Below, piece by piece: positions 33,839 to 43,846 of a DNA stretch of 45,192 bases. Position 1 is the first letter of the stretch. Every line of letters begins with the position of its first letter. Source of the DNA: Lentisphaerota bacterium (GTDB taxonomy: Bacteria; Verrucomicrobiota; Kiritimatiellia; CAIQIC01; Lenti-01); contig JAAZBB010000079.1 in assembly GCA_012514035.1 (NCBI GenBank), forward strand, positions 1 to 45,192, given 5' to 3'. The notes under the pieces were generated by a model, which ran no database searches, was not told the DNA's origin, and saw nothing but the letters and a program-made list of their open reading frames with translations. The position numbers were made by a program, and so were the translations under genes.

Positions 33839-34369
33839 TTATCCAGGCCGAGGCAATCGATCCGCTTTTGAGCGTGAGGAAAGCGTCTTGGCCATCCGCC
33901 AATCGTCCATCACGAAGCCGCGGCCGATATCCGTAACCAGCGGGTTCGTCTTGCGAAATCCCATGCGCTTGTAGAAGGCGATGGAACCGGCGTTGTTCCG
34001 GTTCACCGTCAGCCACAGCTCGCGGCATCCCAGTTCCCGGCCCCGTTGTTCCGCGTATGCCACCATGGCCCGGCCCAGCCCGGTGCCGCGCTTTTCGGCC
34101 CGCACGTAAATCTTGCTGAGGAGCATGCTCCGGTTCGCCGCGTCCGGCACCAGCGCAAAATAGCCGCACGCCGGGATGAGATAATATTCATAGCCTTCGG
34201 CTTCGATCTGGCGCGCAATGGCCTCCACGCTCTGATATTTCTCGAGCATGTATTCCACCTGCGCCCGACCGATGATGGGCACGTAGTGTGACATCCAGGT
34301 TTCCCGGGCAAGAGCCGCCACCGTTTGGATTTGCTCAATCCCGTTGACTCGTTCTGGTTGCATGTTCAT
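33839..34369 (-). CDS. GNAT-family N-acetyltransferase
   Basis: The 176-residue protein has the GNAT fold. Motif A reads LLSKIYVRAEKRGTGLGRAMVAYAEQ, with the acetyl-CoA pyrophosphate loop RGTGLG, and motif B reads LWLTVNRNNAGSIAFYKRMGFRK. The N-terminal TWMSHYVPIIGRAQVEYMLEKY and GRGFVMDDWRMAK are typical of a common small-GNAT group annotated only as acetyltransferase. The acceptor is unknown. AAGGAG lies 7 bases before ATG 34369. It is downstream of a terminator that closes the NYN-like gene, so it is probably transcribed separately. Confidence 0.88.
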   Translation of the reverse strand: MNMQPERVNGIEQIQTVAALARETWMSHYVPIIGRAQVEYMLEKYQSVEAIARQIEAEGYEYYLIPACGYFALVPDAANRSMLLSKIYVRAEKRGTGLGRAMVAYAEQRGRELGCRELWLTVNRNNAGSIAFYKRMGFRKTNPLVTDIGRGFVMDDWRMAKTLSSRSKADRLPRPG

Positions 34370-34421
34370 GCCTGGGCTCCTTGCCGCTCGGACTGGAATC
34401 GCTCGGCCCAGGGGCGGCAAA

Positions 34422-34445
34422 AAGGCCGGGGCATGCCCCGGCCTT
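34422..34445 (-). terminator. Rho-independent terminator of the NYN-like gene
   Basis: Bases 34422-34445 form a perfect 24-base palindrome (arms AAGGCCGGGGCA and TGCCCCGGCCTT). On the minus strand it follows the stop of the NYN-like gene by about 20 bases and runs into TTTTT. This strong GC stem plus U-run is a standard intrinsic terminator. Confidence 0.85.
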
Positions 34446-34465
34446 GGCCACCCTGTTCGTGATGA

Positions 34466-35146
34466 TTATTCCACCAGATCAATCAGGTTCCGCACCGTGC
34501 TGTTGTCTTCCGGCGATGCGGGAGCCTCGCCGGTGCCGCTGGATGCGGACGGGGATTCGGACGGACCGCTGCCCTGTGACTCTTCGCGCGGAGCGCGATT
34601 GCCCTCGCCAGATCCACCCCGGTCGTTCCGGTCCCGCCGGCGATCCCGCCCGCGCCGGCGATCCCGGTCGCCGTTGCCGTTGCTGCGATCGCGACGCTCC
34701 CCGCCGCCCGGCAGTCCGCCCTGCAGGAAGGCTTTGCGGAAAGTGCTGCTGCACAACACCGGAATGCCGGCTTCCGTGGCCCGGCTTTCCATGGTCACGC
34801 CCGAACTGACCAGCGCGCCATCCGCGCTCCGGGACAGTTTCAGCGCCATCGCCACCAATTGTTCGTTGTCCGGCGCATAGAAGACCTTGAGACCGTTGTA
34901 CTCGCCACCGTGATCCACTTCACGCAGCGGGCGGTCGCTTTCAAACACCACTTGCAGATCCAGGTTTTCCTGCTTGGCCACGCGCGCCAGGGCGTTCAGG
35001 ATCTGCACCTGATCGCGGGGCGCCAGGCGCCGCCCGGTCTTTTCATCCACCAATCGCGCTGCATCCACAATATAGGCCCGGGGGTTCCGCCGCGCGGATC
35101 CGCCAGCCGGGGAAAACAGCGATTTAATCGCATCCATGAAGCCCAT
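34466..35146 (-). CDS. NYN/PIN-like domain protein with Arg/Asp-rich disordered tail
   Basis: About 226 residues. The first 125 residues look like a NYN (LabA/YacP-like) nuclease-type fold: AYIVDAARLVDEKTG, a helix LNALARVAKQENLDLQVVF, YNGLKVFYAPDNEQLVAMAL and the GALVSSGVTMESRATEAGIPVLCSS strand-loop. The acidic residues at the usual active positions are only partly kept (VDAARL instead of IDGxN), so catalysis is doubtful. From about residue 145 the chain is a low-complexity run of DRDRRRGRDRRRDRNDR type and then Ser/Pro/Gly-rich, as in RNA-binding disordered tails. ATG 35146 has GGAA 5 bases upstream; ATG 35158 is possible. Confidence 0.6.
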   Translation of the reverse strand: MGFMDAIKSLFSPAGGSARRNPRAYIVDAARLVDEKTGRRLAPRDQVQILNALARVAKQENLDLQVVFESDRPLREVDHGGEYNGLKVFYAPDNEQLVAMALKLSRSADGALVSSGVTMESRATEAGIPVLCSSTFRKAFLQGGLPGGGERRDRSNGNGDRDRRRGRDRRRDRNDRGGSGEGNRAPREESQGSGPSESPSASSGTGEAPASPEDNSTVRNLIDLVE

Positions 35147-35485
35147 TCGAACTTCCATCCTTACTTTCTACTCGTTGTCCCGGGACGACTTCTGCCGCGG
35201 CCGCAATCCGAAACCAGCAACGCCCCGATTCGCGCGTGTTTCCTCCCCGATGCCTGCGACCGGCCGTCGCAATGTCCTACGCTTTCCCTGACAAACTTGG
35301 ATGTAAACGCTACACCTCCCCGCCAAACTCGGCAAGCATGGTTTTTTGGTGGCGGAGCCGCGATGGAACCAAGTCGTTACACTCCGTTCCGTCACGGGAA
35401 TAGGGCTGCTGAGCGTAGCGCGGGGCTCCGGTCCCGCGCAGCTTCAGGAATCCGCACATGACGGGAGCCGTGCGGTCGGAATTTC
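35147..35485. other. Gap between nfnB and the NYN-like gene, with GC hairpins
   Basis: No gene is seen. GCGCGGG (35418-35424) and CCCGCGC (35433-35439) form a 7-bp stem with an 8-base loop, possibly part of a terminator for nfnAB, though no U-run follows on the minus strand. A segment GGAACCAAGTCGTTACACTC (about 35366-35385), flanked by CCGCGATGG and CCGTTCCGTCACGG, has the look of a further dispersed repeat, but no second copy is in the window. Confidence 0.5.
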
Positions 35486-36970
35486 TCAGCCGGCCAGCAA
35501 CCGATTGATGGCGGCGGCGGCGCGGCGGCCTTCGCCCATCGCCAGGATCACGGTCGCAGCCCCCAGCACGATGTCGCCACCGGCAAAAACATTGGGAATG
35601 CTGGTGCAGCCGTTCTCGTCGGTCACGATGTGCCCGTATTTGTCCACGGCCAGCCCCGGTGTCGTCTGCTCGATCAAGGGATTCGACTCGTTGCCGATCG
35701 CGACGATCACGGCATCCATCGGCATCTGAAACTCGCTGCCGGGAATCTCCACCGGGCGGCGGCGGCCACTGGCATCCGGTTCGCCCAATTCGTAGCGGAG
35801 ACATTCGATACCCGTCACCTTGCCGTTCTCGCCAAGGATGCGCTTGGCATTCTGCAGCAGGTGGAACTGCACGCCTTCTTCCCGGGCGTGGGCCACTTCC
35901 TCGACGCGCGCGGGCATTTCGACCTCGGTGCGGCGGTAGATCAGGTGCACTTCGCGAGCGCCCAGGCGCAGAGCAGTCCGTGCGGCGTCCATCGCCACAT
36001 TGCCGCCACCAAGCACTGCCACCCGCTGGGCGGCGTGAATCGGCGTGACCGCATGCACCCGGTCATAGGCCTTCATGAGGTTCGAGCGCGTCAGGTATTC
36101 GTTGGCCGAATACACCCCCACGAGGTTTTCACCCTCGATGTTCATGAATTTCGGCAGGCCCGCGCCGGAACCGATGAAGACGGCATCAAACCCGTCCTTG
36201 GCCAGCAGGTCGGTCAGCTTGCGCGTGCGCCCCACCAGGAAATTCGTGCGGATCTCGACGCCCATCTGCTTGAGGGTGTCCAGTTCGGCCTGCACAATCG
36301 ACTTGGGCAGGCGGAATTCTGGAATGCCATAGACCAGCACGCCCCCGGGCTTGTGAAACGCCTCGAACAGCACCACTGCATGCCCGGCCCGACGCACGTC
36401 CGCGGCCACCGTGATGCCGGCCGGTCCACTGCCGACCACCGCCACCTTTTTGCCGGTTGCCGGCGCCACGGCGGGCGGCGCGGCGCCCTGCGCCCGCTCC
36501 CAGTCGGCTACATAACGCTCCAAGCGGCCGATCGAAACCGCCTTGTCCACCCTTTTGTGGCTCTTGCCCACGGTGCAAGGCTCCTGACATTGCGTCTCCT
36601 GCGGACACACCCGCCCGCACACCGCCGGCAGCAGGCTCGTTTCCTTGATGATCGCAATGGCCTTGGCCATCTCCCCCGAGGCAATGGCCGCAATAAACCG
36701 GGGAATATCGATTCGCACCGGACAGCCGGCCACGCAGGGCGCGTTTTTGCACTGCAGGCAGCGCACCGCCTCTACCCGCGCCTGCTCCTCGAAATAGCCC
36801 AGGGCCACTTCCTGCATGTTCCTGGCGCGCGCCAGGGGCTCCTGCGCCGGCATTTCCTGTGGCGGGATCGCCAGCCGGTCCCTTGCCTTCACGGGTTGCG
36901 CCAGCGCCTGGATCCGCGCCCATTCCACGCGGGCCGTCGCCCGGAGTTCGTCAGGGGAGCGCCAACTCAC
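35486..36970 (-). CDS. NfnB/GltD-type FAD- and Fe-S-containing NADPH oxidoreductase
   Basis: The 494-residue flavoprotein begins with a GltD-type double [4Fe-4S] domain: CLQCKNAPCVAGCPVRIDIP near residue 72 and CGRVCPQETQCQEPCTVG near residue 118. Two dinucleotide folds follow: VAVVGSGPAGITVAADVRRAG for FAD and VAVLGGGNVAMDAARTALRLG for NADP(H). The end reads GDIVLGAATVILAMGEGRRAA. Such proteins are annotated as glutamate synthase small subunit, but with the adjacent FAD/[2Fe-2S] subunit and no large glutamate synthase, it is most likely the large subunit of the electron-bifurcating NADH-dependent ferredoxin:NADP+ oxidoreductase. Its ATG overlaps the NfnA stop. Confidence 0.9.
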   Translation of the reverse strand: MSWRSPDELRATARVEWARIQALAQPVKARDRLAIPPQEMPAQEPLARARNMQEVALGYFEEQARVEAVRCLQCKNAPCVAGCPVRIDIPRFIAAIASGEMAKAIAIIKETSLLPAVCGRVCPQETQCQEPCTVGKSHKRVDKAVSIGRLERYVADWERAQGAAPPAVAPATGKKVAVVGSGPAGITVAADVRRAGHAVVLFEAFHKPGGVLVYGIPEFRLPKSIVQAELDTLKQMGVEIRTNFLVGRTRKLTDLLAKDGFDAVFIGSGAGLPKFMNIEGENLVGVYSANEYLTRSNLMKAYDRVHAVTPIHAAQRVAVLGGGNVAMDAARTALRLGAREVHLIYRRTEVEMPARVEEVAHAREEGVQFHLLQNAKRILGENGKVTGIECLRYELGEPDASGRRRPVEIPGSEFQMPMDAVIVAIGNESNPLIEQTTPGLAVDKYGHIVTDENGCTSIPNVFAGGDIVLGAATVILAMGEGRRAAAAINRLLAG

Positions 36971-37824
36971 TCCTGCAACCCCTTCCGGACCGCTTCGGCG
37001 TGCAGGTTGCAGCCTGCTGCCGCGATCCGCTCCTGCTCCCGGTACGATCCCAGGCGCTGGATCATCTGGTCGAAATCCACCTGGTGCCCGTCAAATTCCG
37101 GCCCGTCCACGCACACAAACTTCGTCTTGCCGCCGACGGTCACCCGGCAGCCGCCGCACATGCCCGTGCCATCGATCATGATGGTATTCAGGCTGACCAC
37201 CGTCGGCACCCCGAACGGCCTGGTCGCCAGCGAACAGAACTTCATCATGAGGGGCGGACCGATCGCAACCGCCAGATCGGGTTTCGCCCCCTGCGCGCAC
37301 AGTTCCTGCAGCGGCTCCGTCACCAAACCTTTCCGCCCGTACGACCCGTCATCGGTGCAGATAATCACCTCGTCGGCCAAGGCCCGCATCTCCGGCTCCA
37401 GGATGACCAGTTCCTTCGTCCGCGCCCCGATGATCACGATCAGCCGGTTTCCGGCCTCTTTCATGCCTTGCGCGATCGGATACAACGGCGCCATTCCGAT
37501 CCCGCCGCCCACGCACACCACCGTCCCGAACTGCTCGATGTGCGTCGGCCGGCCGAGCGGACCCACCAGATTCGCGATCTTCTGTCCGGGTTCCATCCCG
37601 GCCAGCAGCTTCGTACTCTTCCCCGCCACCTGGAAGATGATCGTGATGCTGCCCTCCTGCACATCCGCATCCGCGATCGTCAGCGGGATCCGCTCCCCAA
37701 ACTCCGTATCCAGCTGCAGGATGATGAACTGCCCCGGCTTGCGTTCCTCCGCAATCAGCGGAGCCCGCACCCGCATCCGGTACACCTCCGGCGCAAGCCG
37801 CTCCTTGAACAAAATCTGGTTCAT
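36967..37824 (-). CDS. NfnA-type FAD/NAD- and [2Fe-2S]-binding oxidoreductase
   Basis: The 285-residue subunit resembles the PyrK/HydG-like ferredoxin reductase group: RKPGQFIILQ and RIPLTIAD bind FAD, VVCVGGGIGMAPLYPIAQGM is the NAD-binding strand, and the C-terminal cysteines DGTGMCGGCRVTVGGKTKFV plus CVDGPEFDGH hold a [2Fe-2S] cluster. Together with the overlapping next gene it forms an NfnAB complex that couples NADPH, NADH and reduced ferredoxin, useful in anaerobic H2 metabolism that also needs HydF. A sulfide dehydrogenase (SudAB) role is a close alternative. The ATG at 37824 is the family start; an extension to 37923 would overlap the tRNA gene. Confidence 0.9.
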   Translation of the reverse strand: MNQILFKERLAPEVYRMRVRAPLIAEERKPGQFIILQLDTEFGERIPLTIADADVQEGSITIIFQVAGKSTKLLAGMEPGQKIANLVGPLGRPTHIEQFGTVVCVGGGIGMAPLYPIAQGMKEAGNRLIVIIGARTKELVILEPEMRALADEVIICTDDGSYGRKGLVTEPLQELCAQGAKPDLAVAIGPPLMMKFCSLATRPFGVPTVVSLNTIMIDGTGMCGGCRVTVGGKTKFVCVDGPEFDGHQVDFDQMIQRLGSYREQERIAAAGCNLHAEAVRKGLQE

Positions 37825-37888
37825 CAAACTGTTCCTGCCACCATCAATCCCGGGTAAAATATCACAGCCCTCCCCCGGAGCCAAAAAA

Positions 37889-37964
<76 letters not shown>

Positions 37965-38214
37965 ACCCAAAGTGTTTCGCGTGTATAGCGGGTTTTCCCC
38001 ACCCCTGTCAATCATGGGCTCGGATAAAACCGTCCATGCCAGAGACGCCGACGCTGCAAAAGATTGCCAGCGCCGATCAACGTCTTTCCCTTTTCAGGGT
38101 GCTGTGTTGGCGGTGCTTTTGGGCGTCCCGTGCGCTGTTGGCGTTACGGCTTTCCCTGTCTGCTGTCCGGTTTCCGGCTTTCCTGCCGGGACTCCCGGTA
38201 TTATCTTCATTCCC

Positions 38215-38613
38215 ATGAATCCGCCCTGTCCTTTCTGCCGGCTGCCCCCGGACCGGATCATCGCCCATGACGGCCCCTGCGTCGCCTTCCGCGACGGCTT
38301 TCCGGTCAGCGCGGGCCACACCCTCGTCATCCCCCGGCGCCATGTCGCCTCCTTCCGCGAGCTCACCCCCGATGAATGGGCTGCGGCCCATCGCTTGGCG
38401 CAGCAGCTTTCTGCGGAACTGCAGGCCGCGGACCCGTCCATCACGGGTTTCAATTTCGGCGCCAATGACGGCGAAACCGCCGGGCAGTCCGTTTTCCACT
38501 GCCACCTGCACCTAATCCCCCGCCGGGCCGGAGACCACCCGGCCCCCAGAGGCGGAATCCGCAGCGTCATTCCCGGCAAGGCTCACTATCCTTGCCCCCC
38601 TTCCCCCCGTTGA
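38215..38613 (+). CDS. HIT-family nucleotide-binding hydrolase
   Basis: The 132-residue protein starts MNPPCPFCRLPPDRIIAHDG, with the CPFC zinc-type pair of Hint/HIT proteins. SAGHTLVIPRRHVASFRELT follows, then FGANDGETAGQSVFHCHLHL with the histidine triad HCHLHL near residue 105. HIT proteins hydrolyse AMP-lysine-like or dinucleotide phosphates. ATG 38215 is the family start; the open frame begins farther upstream at 37972 but that part is not similar. The gene converges on ligA with only 8 bases between the stops. Confidence 0.9.
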   Translation: MNPPCPFCRLPPDRIIAHDGPCVAFRDGFPVSAGHTLVIPRRHVASFRELTPDEWAAAHRLAQQLSAELQAADPSITGFNFGANDGETAGQSVFHCHLHLIPRRAGDHPAPRGGIRSVIPGKAHYPCPPSPR

Positions 38614-38621
38614 ACTCCAAC

Positions 38622-40754
<2,133 letters not shown>

Positions 40755-40804
40755 TTATATGCCGTTTTGCCTTTCGGGTCCAAGCCCAACTTGGGCGTTT
40801 CGGT

Positions 40805-40819
40805 TATTGGATATTGAGA
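40805..40819 (+). repeat. AT-rich ATTGGATATTG repeat (copy 2)
   Basis: TATTGGATATTGAGA here is identical to bases 25030-25044. It sits in the short gap between the divergent ligA and fumarase-type genes, as the first copy sits between divergent genes. Confidence 0.6.
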
Positions 40820-40852
40820 TTCCCCTCCCGACCCTCTATCCTTCCCCGCACC

Positions 40853-42247
40853 ATGACACCCCTCCCCGCCATGCGCCTGGAACATGACACATTCGGTCCC
40901 CGGGAAGTCCCCGCCGAGGCTCTCTACGGCGCACAGACCTCCCGATCCATCGAAAACTTCCGACTCTCCGGCACCTCGCTGCCCATGGAGATCATTCACG
41001 GCATGACCTTTCTGAAGCTCGCCTGCGCCCGAGCCAACGCCCGGCTCGGACTCCTGCCCGCCCGAAAGGAGCAGGCCATCGCAGACGCCTGCCGGGCCAT
41101 TCTCAGCGGTGCCCATGACCGCGAATTTCCCGTGGATCTCTACCAGGCCGGTTCGGGCACCTCCTCCCACATGAACCTCAACGAGGTGATCGCCAGCCTG
41201 GCCAGCGAATCCCTGGGCGGCAAGCGCGGCGTCAAGGCGCCCGTGCACCCCAACGACGACGTCAATATGGGCCAATCCACCAACAACTGCTTTCCCTCCG
41301 GAGCCAAAATCGCCGTGCTTGACCAAATCCAGCGGTTGCTTGACAGCCTCGGCGCGCTGGAACAGGCCCTGCGCGCCAAGGCGGCGGAATTGGCCGACAT
41401 CGTCAAGGCCGGCCGCACGCACTTGCAGGATGCCGTGCCCGTCACGCTCGGACAGGAATTCGGCGCCTATGCGCATGCCATGCGGCTGGCGGCCGAACGC
41501 CTCCGGGAAGCATCCGGCCGCCTGCGCGAACTCGGCATCGGCGGCAATGCCGTCGGCACCGGCATCAATACCAAACCCGCCTTCCGGGCCGAGATCATCG
41601 CGGCCCTCAACGAGGAAACCGGCGGGAGTTTCCGCCCCGCGGAAGATGGACTCTATGCGACGCAATTCATGACGGATTTCGTCCATGTATCCGGCGCCCT
41701 CCGCGCCGGCGCCCTCGATCTGCAGCAAATCGTCAACAACCTGCGCCTGCTGGCCTCCGGACCCAATACGGGACTGGGAGAAATCCGCCTGCCGCCGGTC
41801 GAACCGGGTTCCAGCATCATGCCCGGCAAGATCAATCCATCCATCTGCGAGGCCGTGAATATGGTTTGCATGCAGGTGCAGGGCCTGGACCAGGCTGTTG
41901 CCCTTGCCGGCGGCGCCGGCCAGCTCGAACTTAACACCCACATGCCGCTCATCGGCGCCAATACGCTGCAAGCCGCCAAGCTGCTGTCCGCGGCCGTGCG
42001 CGCCCTGGCTGAAAAATGCATTGCCGGCATCACGGCAAACGCCGACGCCTGTCGCCGCCACTTCGAGCGCAGCCCGGCGCTGGCCACCCTTCTCAACCCC
42101 CGCCTGGGTTACGACCGCGTAGCCCAACTGGTCCAAGAAGCCCTTGATTCCGGCCAGACCTTGCGCGAGCTCGTCCTGAAAAAGAAACTGCTGACCGAAT
42201 CCGAGTACGACGCGCTGGTCGCCTCCTCCACCGCCCCGAACCTTTGA
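40853..42247 (+). CDS. fumC: Class II fumarase/aspartase superfamily lyase, probable fumarate hydratase
   Basis: The 464-residue protein has the three conserved regions of the superfamily: GRTHLQDAVPVTLGQEFGA, the N-terminal DDVNMGQSTNNCFPSG, and the catalytic flexible loop GSSIMPGKINPSICEAVNMV with the active serine. SIMPGK plus HPNDDVN favour fumarate hydratase over aspartate ammonia-lyase, but TNNCFPSG and GTSSHMNLNEVIASL differ from the common FumC (usually SND-FPT and NMNVNEVI), so it is a divergent branch. ATG 40853 gives a family-like length; ATG 40871 is possible. Neither has a clear ribosome-binding site. Its stop overlaps the TTG start of the next gene. Confidence 0.85.
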   Translation: MTPLPAMRLEHDTFGPREVPAEALYGAQTSRSIENFRLSGTSLPMEIIHGMTFLKLACARANARLGLLPARKEQAIADACRAILSGAHDREFPVDLYQAGSGTSSHMNLNEVIASLASESLGGKRGVKAPVHPNDDVNMGQSTNNCFPSGAKIAVLDQIQRLLDSLGALEQALRAKAAELADIVKAGRTHLQDAVPVTLGQEFGAYAHAMRLAAERLREASGRLRELGIGGNAVGTGINTKPAFRAEIIAALNEETGGSFRPAEDGLYATQFMTDFVHVSGALRAGALDLQQIVNNLRLLASGPNTGLGEIRLPPVEPGSSIMPGKINPSICEAVNMVCMQVQGLDQAVALAGGAGQLELNTHMPLIGANTLQAAKLLSAAVRALAEKCIAGITANADACRRHFERSPALATLLNPRLGYDRVAQLVQEALDSGQTLRELVLKKKLLTESEYDALVASSTAPNL

Positions 42248-43302
42248 GTCCGGCCCCGGCATTTTCCGGTTCCGCATCCTTCCGCACCGCGCCCCTGCAG
42301 GCCAGTGGCCTGCCGCCGCGAATCCTGACCGCCCTCCGCGCCGGCGGCGCCGTCCGGCTGGGCGACCTGTGCCGACCGCCCCCTGCAATCGCCGACCTCC
42401 CTCCCGCCGACCGCGCATTACTGGACCGGGTTGTCGCCTGGTGGCGCGCAGCCTGCCTGGGCCACCCGCCGCGCCTGACCCTGGCAGAATGGCTTGCCCT
42501 CTTTCTGCCGGCACGGCTTGTGACCGTTCTCCAGCTTCACTATGGACTGCATGAATCCGGCACGGCGTTGTCCTTGCACGAGGCCCGCTTGAGCGCCACC
42601 GGCCGCCAACTTGGCCTTACCCGTGAACGTGTCCGCCAATTGATCGCCCAGGCCTTTGGCGCCTTGTACCAGACCTTGCCGCTGTTCGCCGCCGAACCCA
42701 TTCTGCGCGCGGCCGAAAAAGCCCTGGAGTCCGTGGGCGGGGTCCTGGATGCCGCCGCGCTTGCTCAGCGCACAGATCGCGACTGGCAGGGGATCTCGCC
42801 CGTCGGCGCTTTTCTGCTTCTGGCCCAGCTTCGGCCCGGGCGCATCACGATCTACCGGGGCTTTTTCAGCGTTTACTCCGACACCCTCCTGGATCGCGTC
42901 GAAAAGGCCCTGCGAGACCGGCTCGATCGTGCCACGGGACTTCTGCCGATCTCCGAAATCGCCGCCAGCCTCTCGGCCGGGGCGCCGCTGCGCAATGGTC
43001 CCGCCGCCGAACCGCTGCTGCAGATGTTGCTGCGCCACCTGCCCGATGCCATTGCCACCCGCGACGGCCGCGCCGGCCTGGCCGCCCGTCATGGCGTCGA
43101 GCTGCTGCACGAAGTCCTGGCCGCCACCGGCGAAGCCCCCTTGCGCACGCTTGTCGAGGCCTTCAACGCCCGGGTCCATCCTGAGTGCCGCCGCGGCAGC
43201 GGATTCGTGCGCGACATGCTCCTGAAGGATCCGCGCATCCGCAAGACCGCGCCAGGCCGGTATGCCCTGCCCGGAGGTCTCCAGACCGGTTTGGCCCTGT
43301 AG
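42244..43302 (+). CDS. Sigma-70 region-4-like DNA-binding protein of composite architecture
   Basis: The 352-residue protein has no single family name that I recognise. Residues about 20-48 (GLPPRILTALRAGGAVRLGDL) look like the helix-hairpin-helix of RNA polymerase alpha C-terminal domains. Residues about 90-140 contain a sigma region-4-like HTH ending SATGRQLGLTRERVRQLIAQ. The last 65 residues (HEVLAATGEAPLRTLVEAFN ... GRYALPGG) resemble a HARE-type winged helix. The middle is rich in Ala/Leu helices. The start TTG at 42244 overlaps the fumarase stop (TTGA), and no ATG or better start exists upstream of the alpha-like part. It may be a transcription accessory factor. Confidence 0.65.
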   Translation: MSPAPAFSGSASFRTAPLQASGLPPRILTALRAGGAVRLGDLCRPPPAIADLPPADRALLDRVVAWWRAACLGHPPRLTLAEWLALFLPARLVTVLQLHYGLHESGTALSLHEARLSATGRQLGLTRERVRQLIAQAFGALYQTLPLFAAEPILRAAEKALESVGGVLDAAALAQRTDRDWQGISPVGAFLLLAQLRPGRITIYRGFFSVYSDTLLDRVEKALRDRLDRATGLLPISEIAASLSAGAPLRNGPAAEPLLQMLLRHLPDAIATRDGRAGLAARHGVELLHEVLAATGEAPLRTLVEAFNARVHPECRRGSGFVRDMLLKDPRIRKTAPGRYALPGGLQTGLAL

Positions 43303-43390
43303 GTGTGCCCTGTTCTGGACATCAACCCATTGTTAATGATACACAGCCTCCCCACAAATCCGTGATCCATCAGGGGTGGAGTCCCCATTT

Positions 43391-43846
43391 ATGTACAACA
43401 CCGTATCCTCCGTAGTCTGGCCGTGGCGCGAGAAGCTGTCGGCGCCGGCGGCTCCGAAGAAGGCCGGTCCCAAGGCTTCGTCCGTCCTGATTCAGGCCGC
43501 CGTCATGGCGGCCATCGGCGCCGGCCTGTATTTCTGGCTGGAACACACCGCCATGGGCCTCGTGGTCTGGTGCCTGGCGGGCGTCGTGCTGGTGTCCGGC
43601 TTCTTCCTCCCGCCGGTCTTCCGCGCCATCGAGCGGTTCGGGCAGTGGCTCGGTCGCGCCGTCGGCGCCATCCTGACCTGGGGCCTGCTGGCGCCGTTCT
43701 ACTACATCGTGTTCTTCCCCATGCATCTGGCACAGAAGCTCAGCGGCAAGGATCCCCTCCAGCGCCGGCTCCATTCTTCGGACGCCACCTATTGGACCCC
43801 CCGCCCGCCTGTCCGGAATCCCGCCCAGTACAGGAAGCAGTTCTAA
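43391..43846 (+). CDS. SxtJ-like small membrane protein
   Basis: A protein of 151 residues with a Lys/Ala-rich start, two or three hydrophobic segments (SSVLIQAAVMAAIGAGLYFWL, GLVVWCLAGVVLVSGFFLPP) and a conserved juxtamembrane end, APFYYIVFFPMHLAQKLSGK followed by DPLQRRL and YWTPRPP. This matches the SxtJ-type family that is regularly placed next to NodU/CmcH carbamoyltransferases; its role is unknown but is presumed to assist or anchor the enzyme. ATG 43391 is chosen; GTG 43376 is possible. Its TAA stop overlaps the carbamoyltransferase start (TAATG). Confidence 0.75.
   Translation: MYNTVSSVVWPWREKLSAPAAPKKAGPKASSVLIQAAVMAAIGAGLYFWLEHTAMGLVVWCLAGVVLVSGFFLPPVFRAIERFGQWLGRAVGAILTWGLLAPFYYIVFFPMHLAQKLSGKDPLQRRLHSSDATYWTPRPPVRNPAQYRKQF

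Noticed and set aside
35486..36970. Glutamate synthase small subunit as the function
   Set aside because: Sequence is GltD-like, but no large subunit is near and the overlapping FAD/[2Fe-2S] gene fits the NfnAB arrangement better.
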